Source: Malaya genurostris
Taxonomy: Eukaryota > Arthropoda > Insecta > Diptera > Culicidae
NCBI RefSeq assembly: GCF_030247185.1
Contig: NC_080570.1
Coordinates: 120,122,689-120,186,688 of the forward strand
Reading direction: 5' to 3'
Length of the DNA: 64,000 nt
The notes under the pieces are model-generated. The model saw only the letters and a list, made by a program, of their open reading frames with translations. It was not told where the DNA came from and made no database searches. The position numbers were made by a program, and so were the translations under genes. Within the stretch, counting starts at the first letter, position 1. Every line of letters begins with the position of its first letter. Of the stretch, positions 21,770-33,815 are shown piece after piece.

Positions 21770-23160
21770 AAGTTTATTTTAATTTGAATGTTTGTTTCTG
21801 AAATTTGGCTTGGCTTTTTTTGAGAAAACGATTATGCTTTGAAAAACGATTCGATACTGGAACCGGAATTCTAAAATCGGTATGGCCGAAGTCAGATAAA
21901 TTCACATGAGTAGCTGTATAGTTTACATTTGTTTCAAAATTTAATTAAATTTTTAGGTGCCTTCTGAATCGACAATTGAATACCACTAAAACTGAAAAAA
22001 GTTAATTTTTTTTATCGATTATCCAAATCTGCTAACCCGATAAACTTGATTAATTTATGTGGAATAGACATTTTTATACCAATCACCCTGTATCCCCGAA
22101 ACCGGAAGTTGGATCTGACTGAAGAGCAAGGTGTTTTATAGAATCTTGAAACTTTTCATTTGAATCTTAGATCGGTTCAGCCATTCGCAAGAAAAATGAG
22201 TTACACAGTTTTAATTTCGTTTCGCATATCATTCTGTAGTTCCGGAACCAGAAGTCGGGTCCAAATGTAATTTAGGAACCTTGTTTGGGAGTATACGACT
22301 TTTCATATGAATCTGAGTTTGTAAAAACCTCCGAGAAAATTGAGTGAAATTATTTGTCACACACGCATTTGCTGATCTCGACGAACTGATTCGAATGGTA
22401 TATGGATGGTTTGTTCTTCCAGCATTTATTGCCGTAAGCAGTTTAAAACAATATAATTAAAAAAAATTCTACCATCATCTGGTTTATATATGTCATATTC
22501 GAACGATTATGTTGCCAAAAAACGAGCCGTGCTAAAATCGGTCCGAGGCTAAATGTCATGAAAAAGGATGCTGTACACAGTCTTTTTGGTACTTAGAAAC
22601 AATTGTATGTAACAGTATAAAAAATTGTGTTTCACGTTGCTCCCAAGCATTGCTTTGTCATACAGCGCTCAAAACTTCTACTGCTGGAATAGGGGAAAAA
22701 GTCGTTTACACACAAATTTCGATATCTCCGTTAAAAATGGACGGATTTTAACAATCTATGGCTTGTTTGATGGGTATTACCGTGCGGAATCTAAGTCTGA
22801 AAACATATTCTGTTTTCAAGATCAATTGTGACAGATACTGTCAAAAAACTGAAAATTTTGACATAAAACTTCGTATAACTCAAAAAGTAAACATCCGATC
22901 TCAAAACCATTCAATAGCGTTTTGGGTGACGGGGAGACGTTTCATTTGCGACTAGTTTGATCAAAATCGGTCCAGCCATCTCTGAGATCTCGACCTCTTA
23001 GTTGACAACACACATACACACACACACGGACATTTGCTCAGTTCGTCGAGCTGAATCGATTGGTATATGTCATTCGGCCCTCCGGGTCTCGGAAAAATTT
23101 TCTAAAGTTTGAGCGAATTCTATACCTATTTTTTATATATATAAAAAAAGGTAAAAAGGG
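21770..23160. repeat. Dispersed repeat, copy D1 (about 1.3 kb)
   Basis: It matches 57445-58585 in the same order and orientation (shared GATTCGATACTGGAACCGGA, GCTGTATAGTTTACATT, CATCATCTGGTTT, CAGCGCTCAAAACTTCTACT), with about 240 extra bases near 22755-23025. It includes the CCGACTTCCGGTTCCGG and CAGTTCGTCGAGCTGAATCG motifs found throughout the window. No ORF. Confidence 0.75.
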
Positions 23161-23460
23161 CAGGTGGCTAGTGTCAGATACATAACCGAATGCCGTGAAT
23201 ACGAATAAAATGTTTTCTTTTTTCAGTTCATTTGATGTTGAATAATATGAATTATGGAGCCGACTATTGAAGCCGAATTCTAAAACTGATCTCTGGATCT
23301 GAACTCTGAAACTTAATATTGATGCCAAATTCTGGAACTCGGAAACCGAACTCTGAATTATGGACTTGGATTGTTGAACTGATCACTGAATCTGTGTTCT
23401 GAAAACGAATTCGAGACCAAGATTCTGGTAACGAATTGTGAACCTGATAGCCAAATTTTA
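23160..23460. repeat. Element end followed by GAATTC-type minisatellite
   Basis: It begins with the GTCAGATACATAACCGAATG..GTGAATACGAATAAAA end also seen at 9475, 32190 and 61520. It then runs into TTCTGGAACTGAATTC-like tandem units. The same order recurs at 32190-32510. Confidence 0.6.
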
Positions 23461-24299
23461 ATTATAGAATATCCAGGGTGGCAAGTGAATTACCGATTTC
23501 CATTTCCCGGTTTTTCGCGGTTTTTTTAGATAAAAATTCCCGGTTTCTTAAATAGGCTCAAAACGCCCCTGTTTAGTTTTTTTAAACATTTTTTAATTCA
23601 AACTTTAAACAAATATCCCATGTCCAAAAAGGATATTTGTAATAGGTCCGCTAATTGAGGATTCAAATACTTTCCAGCCATTTCGATGTATAAATAGAAA
23701 ATATTCATTATAACATGTGCATATAAGAAAAGTATAAAGCCTTTTTCAAGTCTTTCAGGGATTTTGGTTACACGTAACCGACTTCTTCCGAGTGCACATG
23801 ACTGTTTTTATTATTTTTTTGGTATACATATGATGGAAAATAAACCAATAAGGAACAACAATCCCAAAAACGGACGCTTGCCACTCGAAAAAAAACAACA
23901 ACAATCTATGCTTGCAACTTCAAATCATTTTGCACAGAGCTTTCTTCGCTCCTTCCGGAAGTGAAGGTGGAAATCTCAGTTCGGCGGAAAAATTATAAAG
24001 ATGGCCAAGGATGGCTTTTATCGTATCAAAGAACGCTCTCTACCAACTCTTCCCACGATTCAATCAGTGCCATCAAAGAGAGACGGATATCATCTCAGCA
24101 ACAAAACATCGTCATGGTTCATATAACATAGAATGGACATCAGTGAGAAAGCGAATTTCTCTCGATGACCTGTCTGAGCATCACGGGTTAGCATGCTTCT
24201 GTTGGGGATTCTCTCTAAAGCAACAAACTGTCGCTTATTCTCGTTTTGTGATCCGATTCTATACGGGTAGTGGATAATTGCGATAGAATCATTTTACTA

Positions 24300-25548
24300 C
24301 ACGGAACGACCGAAATTAGCTCTGTGCCTAATTCGTATTACTGTTTTTGAATTAGTTGATTTTAACAACAAAATTTCCAAAATAACTATGAAATTAGTTA
24401 AAATTGAGAATTTACTTTACTGGAAAAAACTCTTATTTTTAGAGAATTTGTTTAGTTGGCGAATATCCTGGACAAAAACCAGCAATATTTCAATCCAACA
24501 CGAAATACTCATTGACAACTAATTTGTTATTAAAATCAGAAAATTTGTTTCTATTTTCTATCACCATCAGTACTGAAGGACAGCACAAAGAACACAAAAA
24601 TGAAATTGGTTTAATTAACAAGTATATTAGTCAAAAACCCATGAGAAGTGTCAAAGCAAAATAATCCATTAAAAAGCTAAAAAGGACAGTCTTGTTGAAA
24701 CTGCTTGCAAATTGTTTTGATGTTTTCTGCATGTGTTACGATATATCCATATATAAATTTCTGATTCGATTTGTAAAAATGACGTACTTTCTTAGTGGAA
24801 AGTGTATTTATTCAGAATTTGTGCGCATTTGAAGCGATTGTGCGAAATAATGTTTTTACGCGGAACAGTGAAGTGAGTTTCGAATGTTGCGCTCTAATTG
24901 TATATGTCAAATGATGTTTTTGTATCTTCCAACCTTCCGGGCTACGCCGTCCGGTGAATTACTTGTATTCGGTTTTTGTTTTCCGAGTGCTCAAAGTTTT
25001 CAGTGAGAGAGTCGATTTTGCGAAGTCGAATGAAGAAAGCAGCGATTTAGAAGAAAAATTTTCAACAAGCAATTTATGTTTCCTTATGTCTTTTTCTCCA
25101 ATACAACATCGTATTTATACCTGCCAATATAGAAGAGACTACCGCGACTGAAATATTTTTCGGTAGAAGTGTGCCATCTAGTGGCTAATAGTCATTACGG
25201 TGTTAACGTTTTTTTCGGTGACAGTGCGCCACATAGCTGCAAATTGCCGAAGCCAATTAAACCATTTATGTTGGTTGAAAACAACGTTTTATTTCTCTAA
25301 TTCAACTAAAAAATTAGTTGAATGGAAATCAAGTGTGCCTTAGCTAAGAAATGACAGCACGTTGAATTAGTGAATTCAACTAAAAAAATAGCCATTTCAA
25401 CAAATATTTTATTATTATTAAGGGAATCAGAAATAAAAAATCTAAATTAGCAAAAGTAAAATTTTTTTAGTTGTCTCAAAAAATAACTAACTAAAATCAG
25501 AAAATCAACTAATTTTTTCGCCAAAATGCTGATTTCGGTCTTTCCGTG
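24300..25548. mobile_element. TA-inserting non-autonomous element nested in copy A
   Basis: The left end is CACGGAACGACCGAAATTAGC; the right end, inverted, reads CACGGAAAGACCGAAATCAGC. TA precedes and follows it (24298-24299, 25549-25550). Copy B and the fragment at 5.7 kb both read ..TTTTACTATTGCCGC.. without it, so the empty site is known. The interior is AT-rich with imperfect long subterminal inverted similarity and no transposase. Confidence 0.9.
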
Positions 25549-25949
25549 TATTGCCGCTTATTCTAACTATGTGCATATAACCTTTGTAGTTGTTTCTATG
25601 AAAATAGCTGTGAATGCTTCACACCAGGGTTTTGAAATATTGTATATTGTAACCTAGGATGAGAATCATCAAGTTGAATTATCTGCGATAATTATCAACT
25701 TGCGATTCTCTCTTGGTAAGTTCCTCACAGCGCCGATCATTGCCGGACTGTATATATTTTGTTAAGGGCTGTGAAATACTCAGAGTATGAAATGAAGCGA
25801 AGAAATGTAGAAACATTCTCCCACGGTTCATGCATTGAGGGACAGCGAGTTCTTGTAGCATCTTCTACCAGATTGAAAATGTTGTATACAATGTAGAGAA
25901 ATATCGAGTCGCTTTCTGCCAAATTATCGGCAATCACCAACACTGATGA

Positions 25950-26165
25950 TGGTACAGCGAATCTAACATTATATCGTCATTGCCAGGGCTTCGGCCATGG
26001 TACAATAAATTGTCATATGGACATATACTGTTTAAAGTATGTTGCTTGCAAGCACATCTGTTCAATGGACGATACCCTCAGATGAATTATCATGCTGTGA
26101 TTGTGATGAAAACCATAAACCACCCGGCTATTAACAAAGTCCTGTCAGACCAAAAATTTGAAATT
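25950..26165 (+). pseudogene. Captured LINE gag zinc-knuckle fragment in copy A
   Basis: The plus-strand frame reads ANLTLYRHCQGFGHGTINC then CHMDIYCL, matching the zinc-knuckle core of the Jockey-type ORF1 at about 970-1120 (ANLTQCRRCQGFGHG). After breaks it continues with CDENHK and PVRPKI, which correspond to the next part of that ORF1. Copy B carries the same fragment at 53190-53400, so it was already in the element before that copy was made. Confidence 0.75.
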
Positions 26166-27081
26166 TTCATGTAATAGAATTGAATTTAAAATCATTAGAT
26201 GTACGTATACCTAAGATTTCGGAAAACCGTTCGGCTGCCACGACTTGCTTTTTTAAAACACCATTTTTTTTCTAATGTTTCTGTTTGTCAATAAACAATG
26301 TTTACGATTTCAATACGTTGATGGGTAAATAAATCGAATAATAGCTGTTAAAATGCACAACATATCAATCTATGTTTTCCTAATAGAATTCTAAATGCTT
26401 GTAGAGTAATCAGAAAAATAATCAGAATTCTTCATGATGAACTCTCCGCTGGTTTTAAGCCAGTTTTATTTCAAATACCTCAACTAATTTATCGTCTATG
26501 AGCAATCTTTGTACAATTGATCCGATTCTAGCAGATCAATCAATAACATTCAGGGTTTCAGATTAAGAAATGATTAGGGCAATTAGTTGTATATTCTACC
26601 AGCTTAGAACTAATCGACTAGAATACTATCGAATGTAAACCCTGAAATTGTTTTGGGAAATAAAGATATAGCCGTATATAATTTAAATCATTACTTTATT
26701 GAAGTTCCAACAGCTCAAATTAAATTCAATTCACCTTCATCTCTGTCAATATCAACGTTCTTGTGATCCTACTATGGAATAGTTGAGGACCTTTAAAAGG
26801 AAATTAAACATAGATTCACTAAACAAATCAATTCATTTTCTAGATCTTTCTAAGAATCTATACTGGTCCTCAGAAACCAGTTTTAATAATTTTATTAAAA
26901 ATGTTCCCTATGTTACCTTGATATTTTGCCATAAATTTTGCAGGTGTGTTAAATACTTATTCAAAAATTTATTAAAAATCCAACAGAAGCATCCAATTTA
27001 TCCTTATTTATCAAAATGACCTCTCATTAGGCTGTTATTGATAACAACTAAAAAAACTCTGATGCTTTCTGTTTGATTTAA

Positions 27082-28033
27082 CCCTCAGGGTACGGACTAT
27101 AAAAAAGTTACGTTCAGTACGGACAGGGTTAGCCTAACCCGGCGACTTTGATTGGGTGTATATCTAGCTGTACTTTGTCAATTTGAATAATTTTTTTTTT
27201 ATTTTGTGTGAAATTGTCTCAAAAATATAATAGAGTTGTCAGATTAATCATTTAACAGATTGAAAAAAAATTATAATGAAAAATGTGAACGGGTCTTGAA
27301 TTTTTTTTGTAAAAAACGTTTTTTTTTTCAAAATGCTGTAACTTTTTGAAAAAAAAATATTAACATTGTGTAACTCGCATTTGAAAGGTAAAAAGTAGTT
27401 CTTACAAATGTCCATAACGGTTTTTTGATTTATTCCAAAAACTATATTTTTTTTGAAAAATGAAAATACGCGTTTTTTCGAGTTAGCGAAAAAACGTTGT
27501 TTCGTTGATTTATGATGATAAAGGTTAAAATTAATGTTTTTAATGCGTGTTCTTTAACAAAAAATTACAAGAAACAAAATTTAATGAGTTATAATTCACT
27601 ACGAGCAGCAAAGATTTCGATATAAGACGTACGTTCAAGTGATTGAGATCTACTAAAATACTTCGCTTACACCATGTACAACGCGTTATTTTGAGGTTAG
27701 AATCTACAAAATTAAGTAAAGAGTACGTATTCTTACTTACCTTTTTATTCCTCAGCGCCAAACAGACGAAAATTAAAACTTTTTTTTTTTGAAAATTTTG
27801 GATTTTGTAACGTTCGATACGGACTGGGTGTACCACACCCGAGCACAATGTTTATATGTGTCTAGCTCGGACACAAAGCGGAGACTGACTCTGCCGCTTG
27901 GGCCTTTAATAGTGTGTACCTATAAGTTTTTCCCCCCCCCCCCTGGTCCGGACCCCCCTCGCCGACTTCTCTTCGTATGGCGCTTCTTTCAAATTTCGCT
28001 CGGGTTACGGTAACCCAGTCCGTACCCTGAGGG
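27082..28033. mobile_element. piggyBac-like non-autonomous element nested in copy A
   Basis: It begins CCCTCAGGGTACGGACT and ends with the inverted form. The left flank is TTAA (27078-27081); the right flank is TCAA (28034-28037), one change from TTAA. Copy B has the single uninterrupted TTAA site. CCC ends plus TTAA duplication are the hallmark of piggyBac-type elements. No transposase remains. Three TACGGAC-plus-15-base palindromes lie inside. Confidence 0.85.
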
Positions 28034-28384
28034 TCAAAACTGCCTGCAAGCCTCTAAAAATCGTTGCACGAGACATGTGGTGTTGGCCCAATTCCAATTC
28101 CAATGGACAATAAGTTGTTTCAACACTTGTACAGAACATTTCGCTCAAACGCAAAATCCTCTCCTACTTTTCAATTGTTGAAATAAAAATCATTATGCTA
28201 ACAACTGTTATTCATAGGAGAGTTAGTAATATTTTTCCCGGTTTTTTTCCGCTGAAATCAAATTCCAGACTTTTTCCCGGTTTTCCCGATTTTCCCGGTC
28301 ACTTGCCACCCTTCAATTTGGTGGATTTATGTCTTTTGGGACGAAAATGACATTATTGGTAGTATACCATTCTACCGTTGATTT

Positions 28385-28760
28385 CGAGTAGTGGCAACAA
28401 GCAAGATCTGGCCAGAAGACAACAGGATCCTTGTGGCTTCGAATCATGGGTAGAAGTCGTTTTTATAAACATTCCTTGATGTATATTTCGCTGTTCATTG
28501 AAGCAGTGGTGATGAAGGGTTTCGAAATCTTACCGCAGCTACAAATTGCTTGCCGCGTTCTGTGCTCCATTTGTACACAATTTTTCGACGTTGTTCTGCT
28601 GAAAGTTCACGCATTTCGAAACAAACTAATGAAAACGAATAAACAAATGCACAAGGGGTTAGAGAAGAGTGTAAACAACAGGACGCAGCCATCAAAATTG
28701 ACAGATTCTAAACAATTGCGAAATGGCAGTGGTTTTTGGTTGCGTTCTGAGACAGTCTTT
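28385..28760 (-). pseudogene. Tc1-like transposase relic
   Basis: The minus strand has an ATG at 28614 opening MRELSAEQRRKIVYKWSTERG, a helix-turn-helix start typical of Tc1-like transposases. After a deletion and frame change it continues as IYIKECL..KRLLPMIRSH..WPDLASCHYS, the block carrying the second catalytic Asp. The first Asp block and the C-terminal acidic residue are missing. It is a different subfamily from the 6.3-kb element. Confidence 0.7.
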
Positions 28761-28769
28761 ATTTTCTAG

Positions 28770-29590
28770 CAATTAACGGACAATTTTTGTTATCGATGTT
28801 TATAAAATTGTTTGAAAGAACCGGGCCTTAATTGGCGAAACGTTTTTCTCGGATAGGAGCCAGTTACGAGTTCGAGTCCCATCTATGCGGTAGTTTTTTC
28901 GCGGTTTTCATTACACAGTTATATTTGAATGTTATTTTTCCAATCTTTTTTTTTTTGTTAGATACCAATCAAATTTATGGGCTTTTGTCATTTGAACACT
29001 ATTTTGAGTTAAAATGCGTACTGCAAAATGTACTGTATTTTTTTGATTTTTATGCCAAATGTACTGTTTTTCGTCAAAAAAAAAAATACGAGCCTTAGTT
29101 ATAACGAAAAAGAAAATGGGATGAGAAAATTGCGAAGAGACCAAATGTGTTGGTGATTTTCTTGGTGAAAAGCGTTTGGAAAAATATCTGAACTGGGTCA
29201 AAACGCCTGAGTTACTTTTTGGGTGTAGGTTTGACACAAGCGTTTCTGGTTGGGAAACAGTTCCATTGATATCGTTGATTTTGAAGCCACCGTTCCGCCG
29301 AAAATTTTGAAAAAATAAGGGAAGTTTTAGGCATTGTTAGGAGGGTTCACGTTTTTTTTTAATTTAGACACTTATTGTTTTTCATTTTTCCGATTTTAAT
29401 ATAAATTCAAACTATAAATTTCGGTTTCATATAATTTAAAAATGTAGAAAAGCACAATGTTTAAATTTATTCTGAAGGAAAAACAATCAACCATGCGTCT
29501 CCCTTATACTTCTTTTAGAACAAAACGCATGGTACATAACTACTAGAATTGAGCACATATTTTTTCGTTAGGATAATTTCGGACACGAAT
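28770..29590. other. AT-rich spacer, nothing recognised
   Basis: Long T and A runs; no ORF or paired repeat that I trust. Confidence 0.35.
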
Positions 29591-29594
29591 TCGG

Positions 29595-29860
29595 GCTGAT
29601 TTTAAACACAAGTTCATTTGGATTCACTATCTTTACGTTTCGTCTTAAGATTCGTCAAAGCAGAGCATTTCAAATTGAACGCAGGCGTAAAGTTATTGCT
29701 ATTTCTATCACACTTGTAATAAGAACCGAAGTGCGAAGTTTTCCTGATGTGCCGAACGAAAACAAGTTTCAGCTAATACTGGTGGACTTAGATAACCATT
29801 CAAGGAATAACCTTACTTCTTCGTCTTAGATTTTCGATAGTCTAAGTTAGTTCAGAAAAT
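29595..29860. repeat. Dispersed repeat related to 44290-44480
   Basis: It contains TTTACGTTTCGTCTT, CAAATTGAAC and TGCCGAACGAAAAC in the neighbourhood arrangement also seen beside the 44.5-kb palindrome. Fragment only. Confidence 0.5.
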
Positions 29861-30157
29861 CGTGACACAAAAAAAATCTTTGTTTATGTACATTGGTGAG
29901 TTGTCTCTGAGAAACTCGAGTGCAATTCCTTTCAATTTAAATCACATTTTACCTTGTTACTCCGGAATCAAAAGTCGGATACGAATAAAAGTCAATACTA
30001 AGCTCTGGGACCGAGAAGCCTTCCGATTGAATCTATGTTTGTGAAAAAATCGGTCCACCCATAACCGAGAAAATCGAGTGCATATTGTTGTTACATATAC
30101 ACACACATTTTCTAATCTCAACGAACTGAGTCAAACGGTATACGACACTCGTCTCTC

Positions 30158-30315
30158 CGCCGGGTTGGCGGTTCAATGCATAGGATGCTGGTCTTACAAG
30201 CCAGTTGTCGTATGTTCGAGCCCCGACCTGGAAGGATTCTTAGTGTCAGTAGGATCCATATGTTAGTACTAGCCATGCAATGATTCTGTACAAAGGAATG
30301 TAATGCCAAGACTTT
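30158..30315 (+). repeat. tRNA-derived SINE, copy 2
   Basis: It is homologous to the SINE at 10434-10636, including the B box GTTCGAGCC and the GGATTCTTAGTGTCAGTAGG and AAGGAATGTAATGCCAAGAC strings, with about 55 bases missing before the tail. Confidence 0.8.
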
Positions 30316-30399
30316 CGACATAGCGTTTCTTTATGAGAAAGGGTAAAAGGGTGTCGTGTATTGATAAAACATTGTTTTTCAAAGAAAACAAAACCTATG

Positions 30400-30890
30400 C
30401 GTAATCCACCTAGTGGTGTGATAATGCCTTCCTCTTGTCATTCAAACACTTTCATTTGAACATGTTTTAGCCTTTCTCATATAGAAAGGTTATGCAATCA
30501 CTGTGAAAACCGACTTTTGAACCGACGCCCGGAGGGCCGAGTGTCATATACCATTCGACTCAGTTCGTCGAGTACGCAAAATGTCTGTGTGTGTATGTGC
30601 GTATGTGTGTATGTAACGATTTTTTGCACTAACTTTTCTCGGAGATGGCTGAACCGATTTTCACAAACTTAGATTCAAATGAAAGGTCTAGTGGTCCCAT
30701 ACGTAATTCCTGAATTTCATGCGGATCCGACTTCCGGATCCGGAAATAAAGGGGAAAGTGGGTTAAAAATTGTGTACCATTACTGAAAATGGGGAAAATC
30801 CTTAAAAAAATTTCTAAATCGACCTCAAATGTTTTCCAATTGATAGTTTTTATCAGTAGACGGTCAAACAAACCGATTTCGGCTATTCTT
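30400..30890. repeat. Mosquito-type dispersed repeat
   Basis: Contains the recurrent strings TATAGAAAGGTTATGCAATCA, CATTCGACTCAGTTCGTCGAG, AACCGATTTTCACAAAC, AGATTCAAATGAAAGGTC and CCGACTTCCGGATCCGG. The same set, in varying states of decay, occurs at 32640-33110, 43150-43330, 43610-43750, 58590-58870 and 59640-59780. Confidence 0.65.
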
Positions 30891-31900
30891 TTAAGCTTGA
30901 GCGACCACCCCTGGTTGCTACTCCGTTACTGATCGGGATTAGCTGAAATTGTACAGGGAGTTTCTAGATGATCCGACCTGGGACTGGTAAATCATCCTTC
31001 AATGTACATCTTCTGGTAACCCCAGAATTCATTGATCAGTACCGGCGCCGGCCAGGCCCGAACGTAGATCGTCTAAGGAATGGGAAGGGATGTTAGTCCA
31101 ACACTTGTTGTTACTAGAGGCCGTATATACTACTGCGCACTCCACAAGTGTCACGGGAGAAGGATATTTGTTAGTAAAAATTTCAGTATCGGTATTATTT
31201 TTATAAATGAAAATACGTAATACAAAATAAACGAGTCAATAGGATTTAGACAAAATAGTTGATTCATTGCATTGGCATATTCTAAACAGTTGTTATAAAA
31301 TCATTTTAAATCACCAAATAAAGGTCAACAAATTTCACGCGCGTGTTAATTTTTTATTATTTCCACTTTTTTATTTAAATTATTTATTAAAATTATTAAT
31401 TGGTTATATTGGTTGATCTGGGCAGATGGCTACTGAGAAAAATAATAATTTATTGTTTGAAATATTAGTATCGAGTTTTTTTTTACTATGTATTCAATAA
31501 CGGATATATGTTATCTCTGTTATTAACTTTGTAATATCAACGGATTTGCGCAATAGTTGATTTTTATCATTCAATTTATAATCATGAAAGACAATCAATA
31601 ACATGGAAGAAAAAAAAAACAAATAAACCTTTCTCCGAAGCTAGACAGAAATTGATAGGTTGAATGAAGAGATAATTTAGTAAAATAGAGTAATCAGAAG
31701 TGAAACATTGAAAATATCTGATAACTGAAAGGAAAAAAAAACTCCTGCGATTGTCGCCTTTTACGACATGGAAGCAGGAACCCAGTGGATCTATTCTTGG
31801 TTCATTTTTTTCCGCCGGATTCCACACGGCATCTAGGCTAGTACTGTCCGGAGAGAGATAAAAGGTACTATCAATCTCCTAGTGGACCCTAGCCTCTCGA
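30890..31900 (-). repeat. LINE 5' leader fragment(s), minus strand
   Basis: 31735-31880 in reverse complement matches the Lian-like leader (GCCGTGTGGAATCCGGCGGA at 31811-31830 and CATGTCGTAAAAGGC). The rest is non-coding; its GC-rich 30890-31160 part resembles a LINE leader in composition but has no partner in this window. No ORF1 or ORF2 is attached. Confidence 0.45.
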
Positions 31901-32189
31901 TTTCGGCTATTCTTTTAAGAATCGAAAAAAAATATTTTGAAGAATACCACATGATAGTTTGATTGATATGAGATAGGCATCATTACACCACAAGGTGGAT
32001 TAAAACAGTTTTTTCATCAGGATAATTTCTGACACAAATTTGAGCTAATTTGTTTACATAAACCCATTCATATTGATTCGGATCGTTCACAAGAGCGAGC
32101 TACAGCGCTCAAGCCACATAGCTTTCAAACGAGTCTAAGACTGTTGAAATCAGATCAGCACTCTGAGAAAATTTAGCGGATAGAAAAAA

Positions 32190-32510
32190 GGCGGGTGGGT
32201 TATGTCAGAGACCCAATCGAATGACGTGTATGCAAATGCAAATGTTTGCTTATGCTCGCTGATTTTTAATATAGTTGAATTAATTGTCCCTCGCATTCCA
32301 GAGAGTTGTTGAACCTGGACTTATCATCTTACTGGTGCAAGTCCAGATCGAGATGCAGATCCTGGAACCAGACCTGGTCCGAACATAAATCTAGATCCGA
32401 ATCCATAATATGAGACTGTTATGATATTTTGGAACTGATTTCCAGACCCTAATTTAGGACCTGGGTTTTGGAACTGAATTCTGCAATTGAGTTTTGGTCC
32501 TCAGTAAACA
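32190..32510. repeat. Element end plus GAATTC/CTGGAAC minisatellite
   Basis: It opens with GGGTGGGTTATGTCAGAGAC..CAATCGAATGACGTG, the family end seen at 61513, and continues as irregular TGGAACCAGACCTGG/GATCCGAAT units. Same arrangement as 23160-23460. Confidence 0.6.
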
Positions 32511-32639
32511 AACAAATAAATAAATAAAAAATAAATTTAGCAACAAATTCAAAATTACCGTAACTAATTAGCAACTAATTATTCCCCAGTGACATGTGAT
32601 TCGCTAAGTTCGTGTTCAATGAAAAAAAATGAGTTTCAA

Positions 32640-33115
32640 AAGTCTTTTTGCCTTCCTCATGTAGAAAGGCTACGCAATCACTGTGGAACACGATTATCGA
32701 CCGAAGGACCGGAGGGCCGAGTTTCGCATACCATTCGACTCAGTTCGTCGAGATCACAAAATGTCTGTGTGTGTGTTTGAGTGTCTTAGAGATGGTTGAA
32801 CCGATTTTCACAAACTCAGATTCAAATGAAAGGTCTTATGATCCCATAGATCGCTATTGAATTTTATCCCAATCCAACTTCCGGTTCCGGAATCACAAGG
32901 AAATATGTGCAAATCTATGCAATCGATTTTCACGGGAATATACAAGGACTTGAAATTCTTTGAAAAGTCCCCGAAAGGTTGATCCAGATCCGACTTTTGG
33001 TATTACAGCGCGATAAGTAAACAATTTTAAACTCTTAGTGTTCTAAAAGATACTGTGAAATTTCATCCAGATCCGACTTCCGGTTCCGAAATAATAGGGC
33101 AATGGGCATCAACAT
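32640..33115. repeat. Mosquito-type dispersed repeat
   Basis: GCCTTCCTCATGTAGAAAGG, CATTCGACTCAGTTCGTCGAG, a short GT run, AACCGATTTTCACAAACTC and CCGACTTCCGGTTCCG occur in order. The short ORFs across it are not gene-like. Confidence 0.6.
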
Positions 33116-33414
33116 TTTCAAACTGTCATACAAAATGATGCAAAATCGGTAGGCTTCGGTACGTGCTGGTACGGAAGAAGAAAAAAAACGCACCCGCCTA
33201 GCACACAGCGTGCTTTGTTCAATTTGGTATAGCGTGCAGGGTTGCCACATTTAAATCTATATTACTATGACATAACTGTTTACAAATTGAAAAGTTTTTG
33301 ATTTTATTGAAGTTTGAAAGAAAATATGTTGACAGAATCTTCTTGTGATGTTTCTGAAAATATAAGTAATATGAGAAAAGCATCATTACACCACTAGTTG
33401 GCTAAAAAAAAGTT

Positions 33415-33815
33415 TTTTTTTAGGTTACCACATCTGTCATTGGAATTCTATCAAATTTTCAGCTTGATACCTGGATATTTGTTAAAGTTACGCTGTATTG
33501 AATACATCTGCGATTGTGCGTGCTCTCGATTCAGCACCCACCGGATTCACCTGATTTGGCTCCCTGCGACTTTTTTCTATTCGGTTGACTCAAGAAATCG
33601 ATGAGATTATGGAAAAAATCGTAGATGGTTCTGATAGCCAAACAGAAAACTGAATATTAAAAATGTTTCCAGGATCAAATCAAACGCTGGCATAATTGTG
33701 TTCCAGTCGATGTAGTGTACTTTGAAAGGGACAATATCGATTTGGATGAATCATCTGGTATTTTTTTTATTTTCTGAATAAATTCCGGGAACTTTTTGAT
33801 CATGGTAATACATCT
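33415..33815 (+). pseudogene. Mariner transposase C-terminal remnant, copy 1
   Basis: After a large internal deletion, the plus strand reads remnants of DLAPCDFF (the third catalytic Asp block), then FQDQIKRWHNC..VYFERDNIDLDE. The latter is the conserved C-terminus of a widespread insect mariner group. It ends in an inverted-repeat-like AATTCCGGGAACTTTTTGATC. A homologous, longer remnant lies at 46497-47170. Confidence 0.7.

Larger units (their letters stand above)
23475..28312. mobile_element. DNA element with AGGGTGGCAAGTGA ends, copy A (4.8 kb, with nested insertions)
   Basis: It starts AGGGTGGCAAGTGA and ends with the exact inverted form; both ends have CCCGGTTTTT-type subterminal tracts. 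Without its two nested insertions (24300-25548 and 27082-28033) it aligns along its length with copy B at 52024-54770. Flanks of the two copies differ, so they moved as elements. No transposase is present. The hAT-like look of the ends is suggestive only; I found no exact target duplication. Confidence 0.8.

Noticed and set aside
28850..28905. GAGTTCGAGTCCC as a second tRNA or SINE B box
   Set aside because: No convincing A box or repeated partner in the window.
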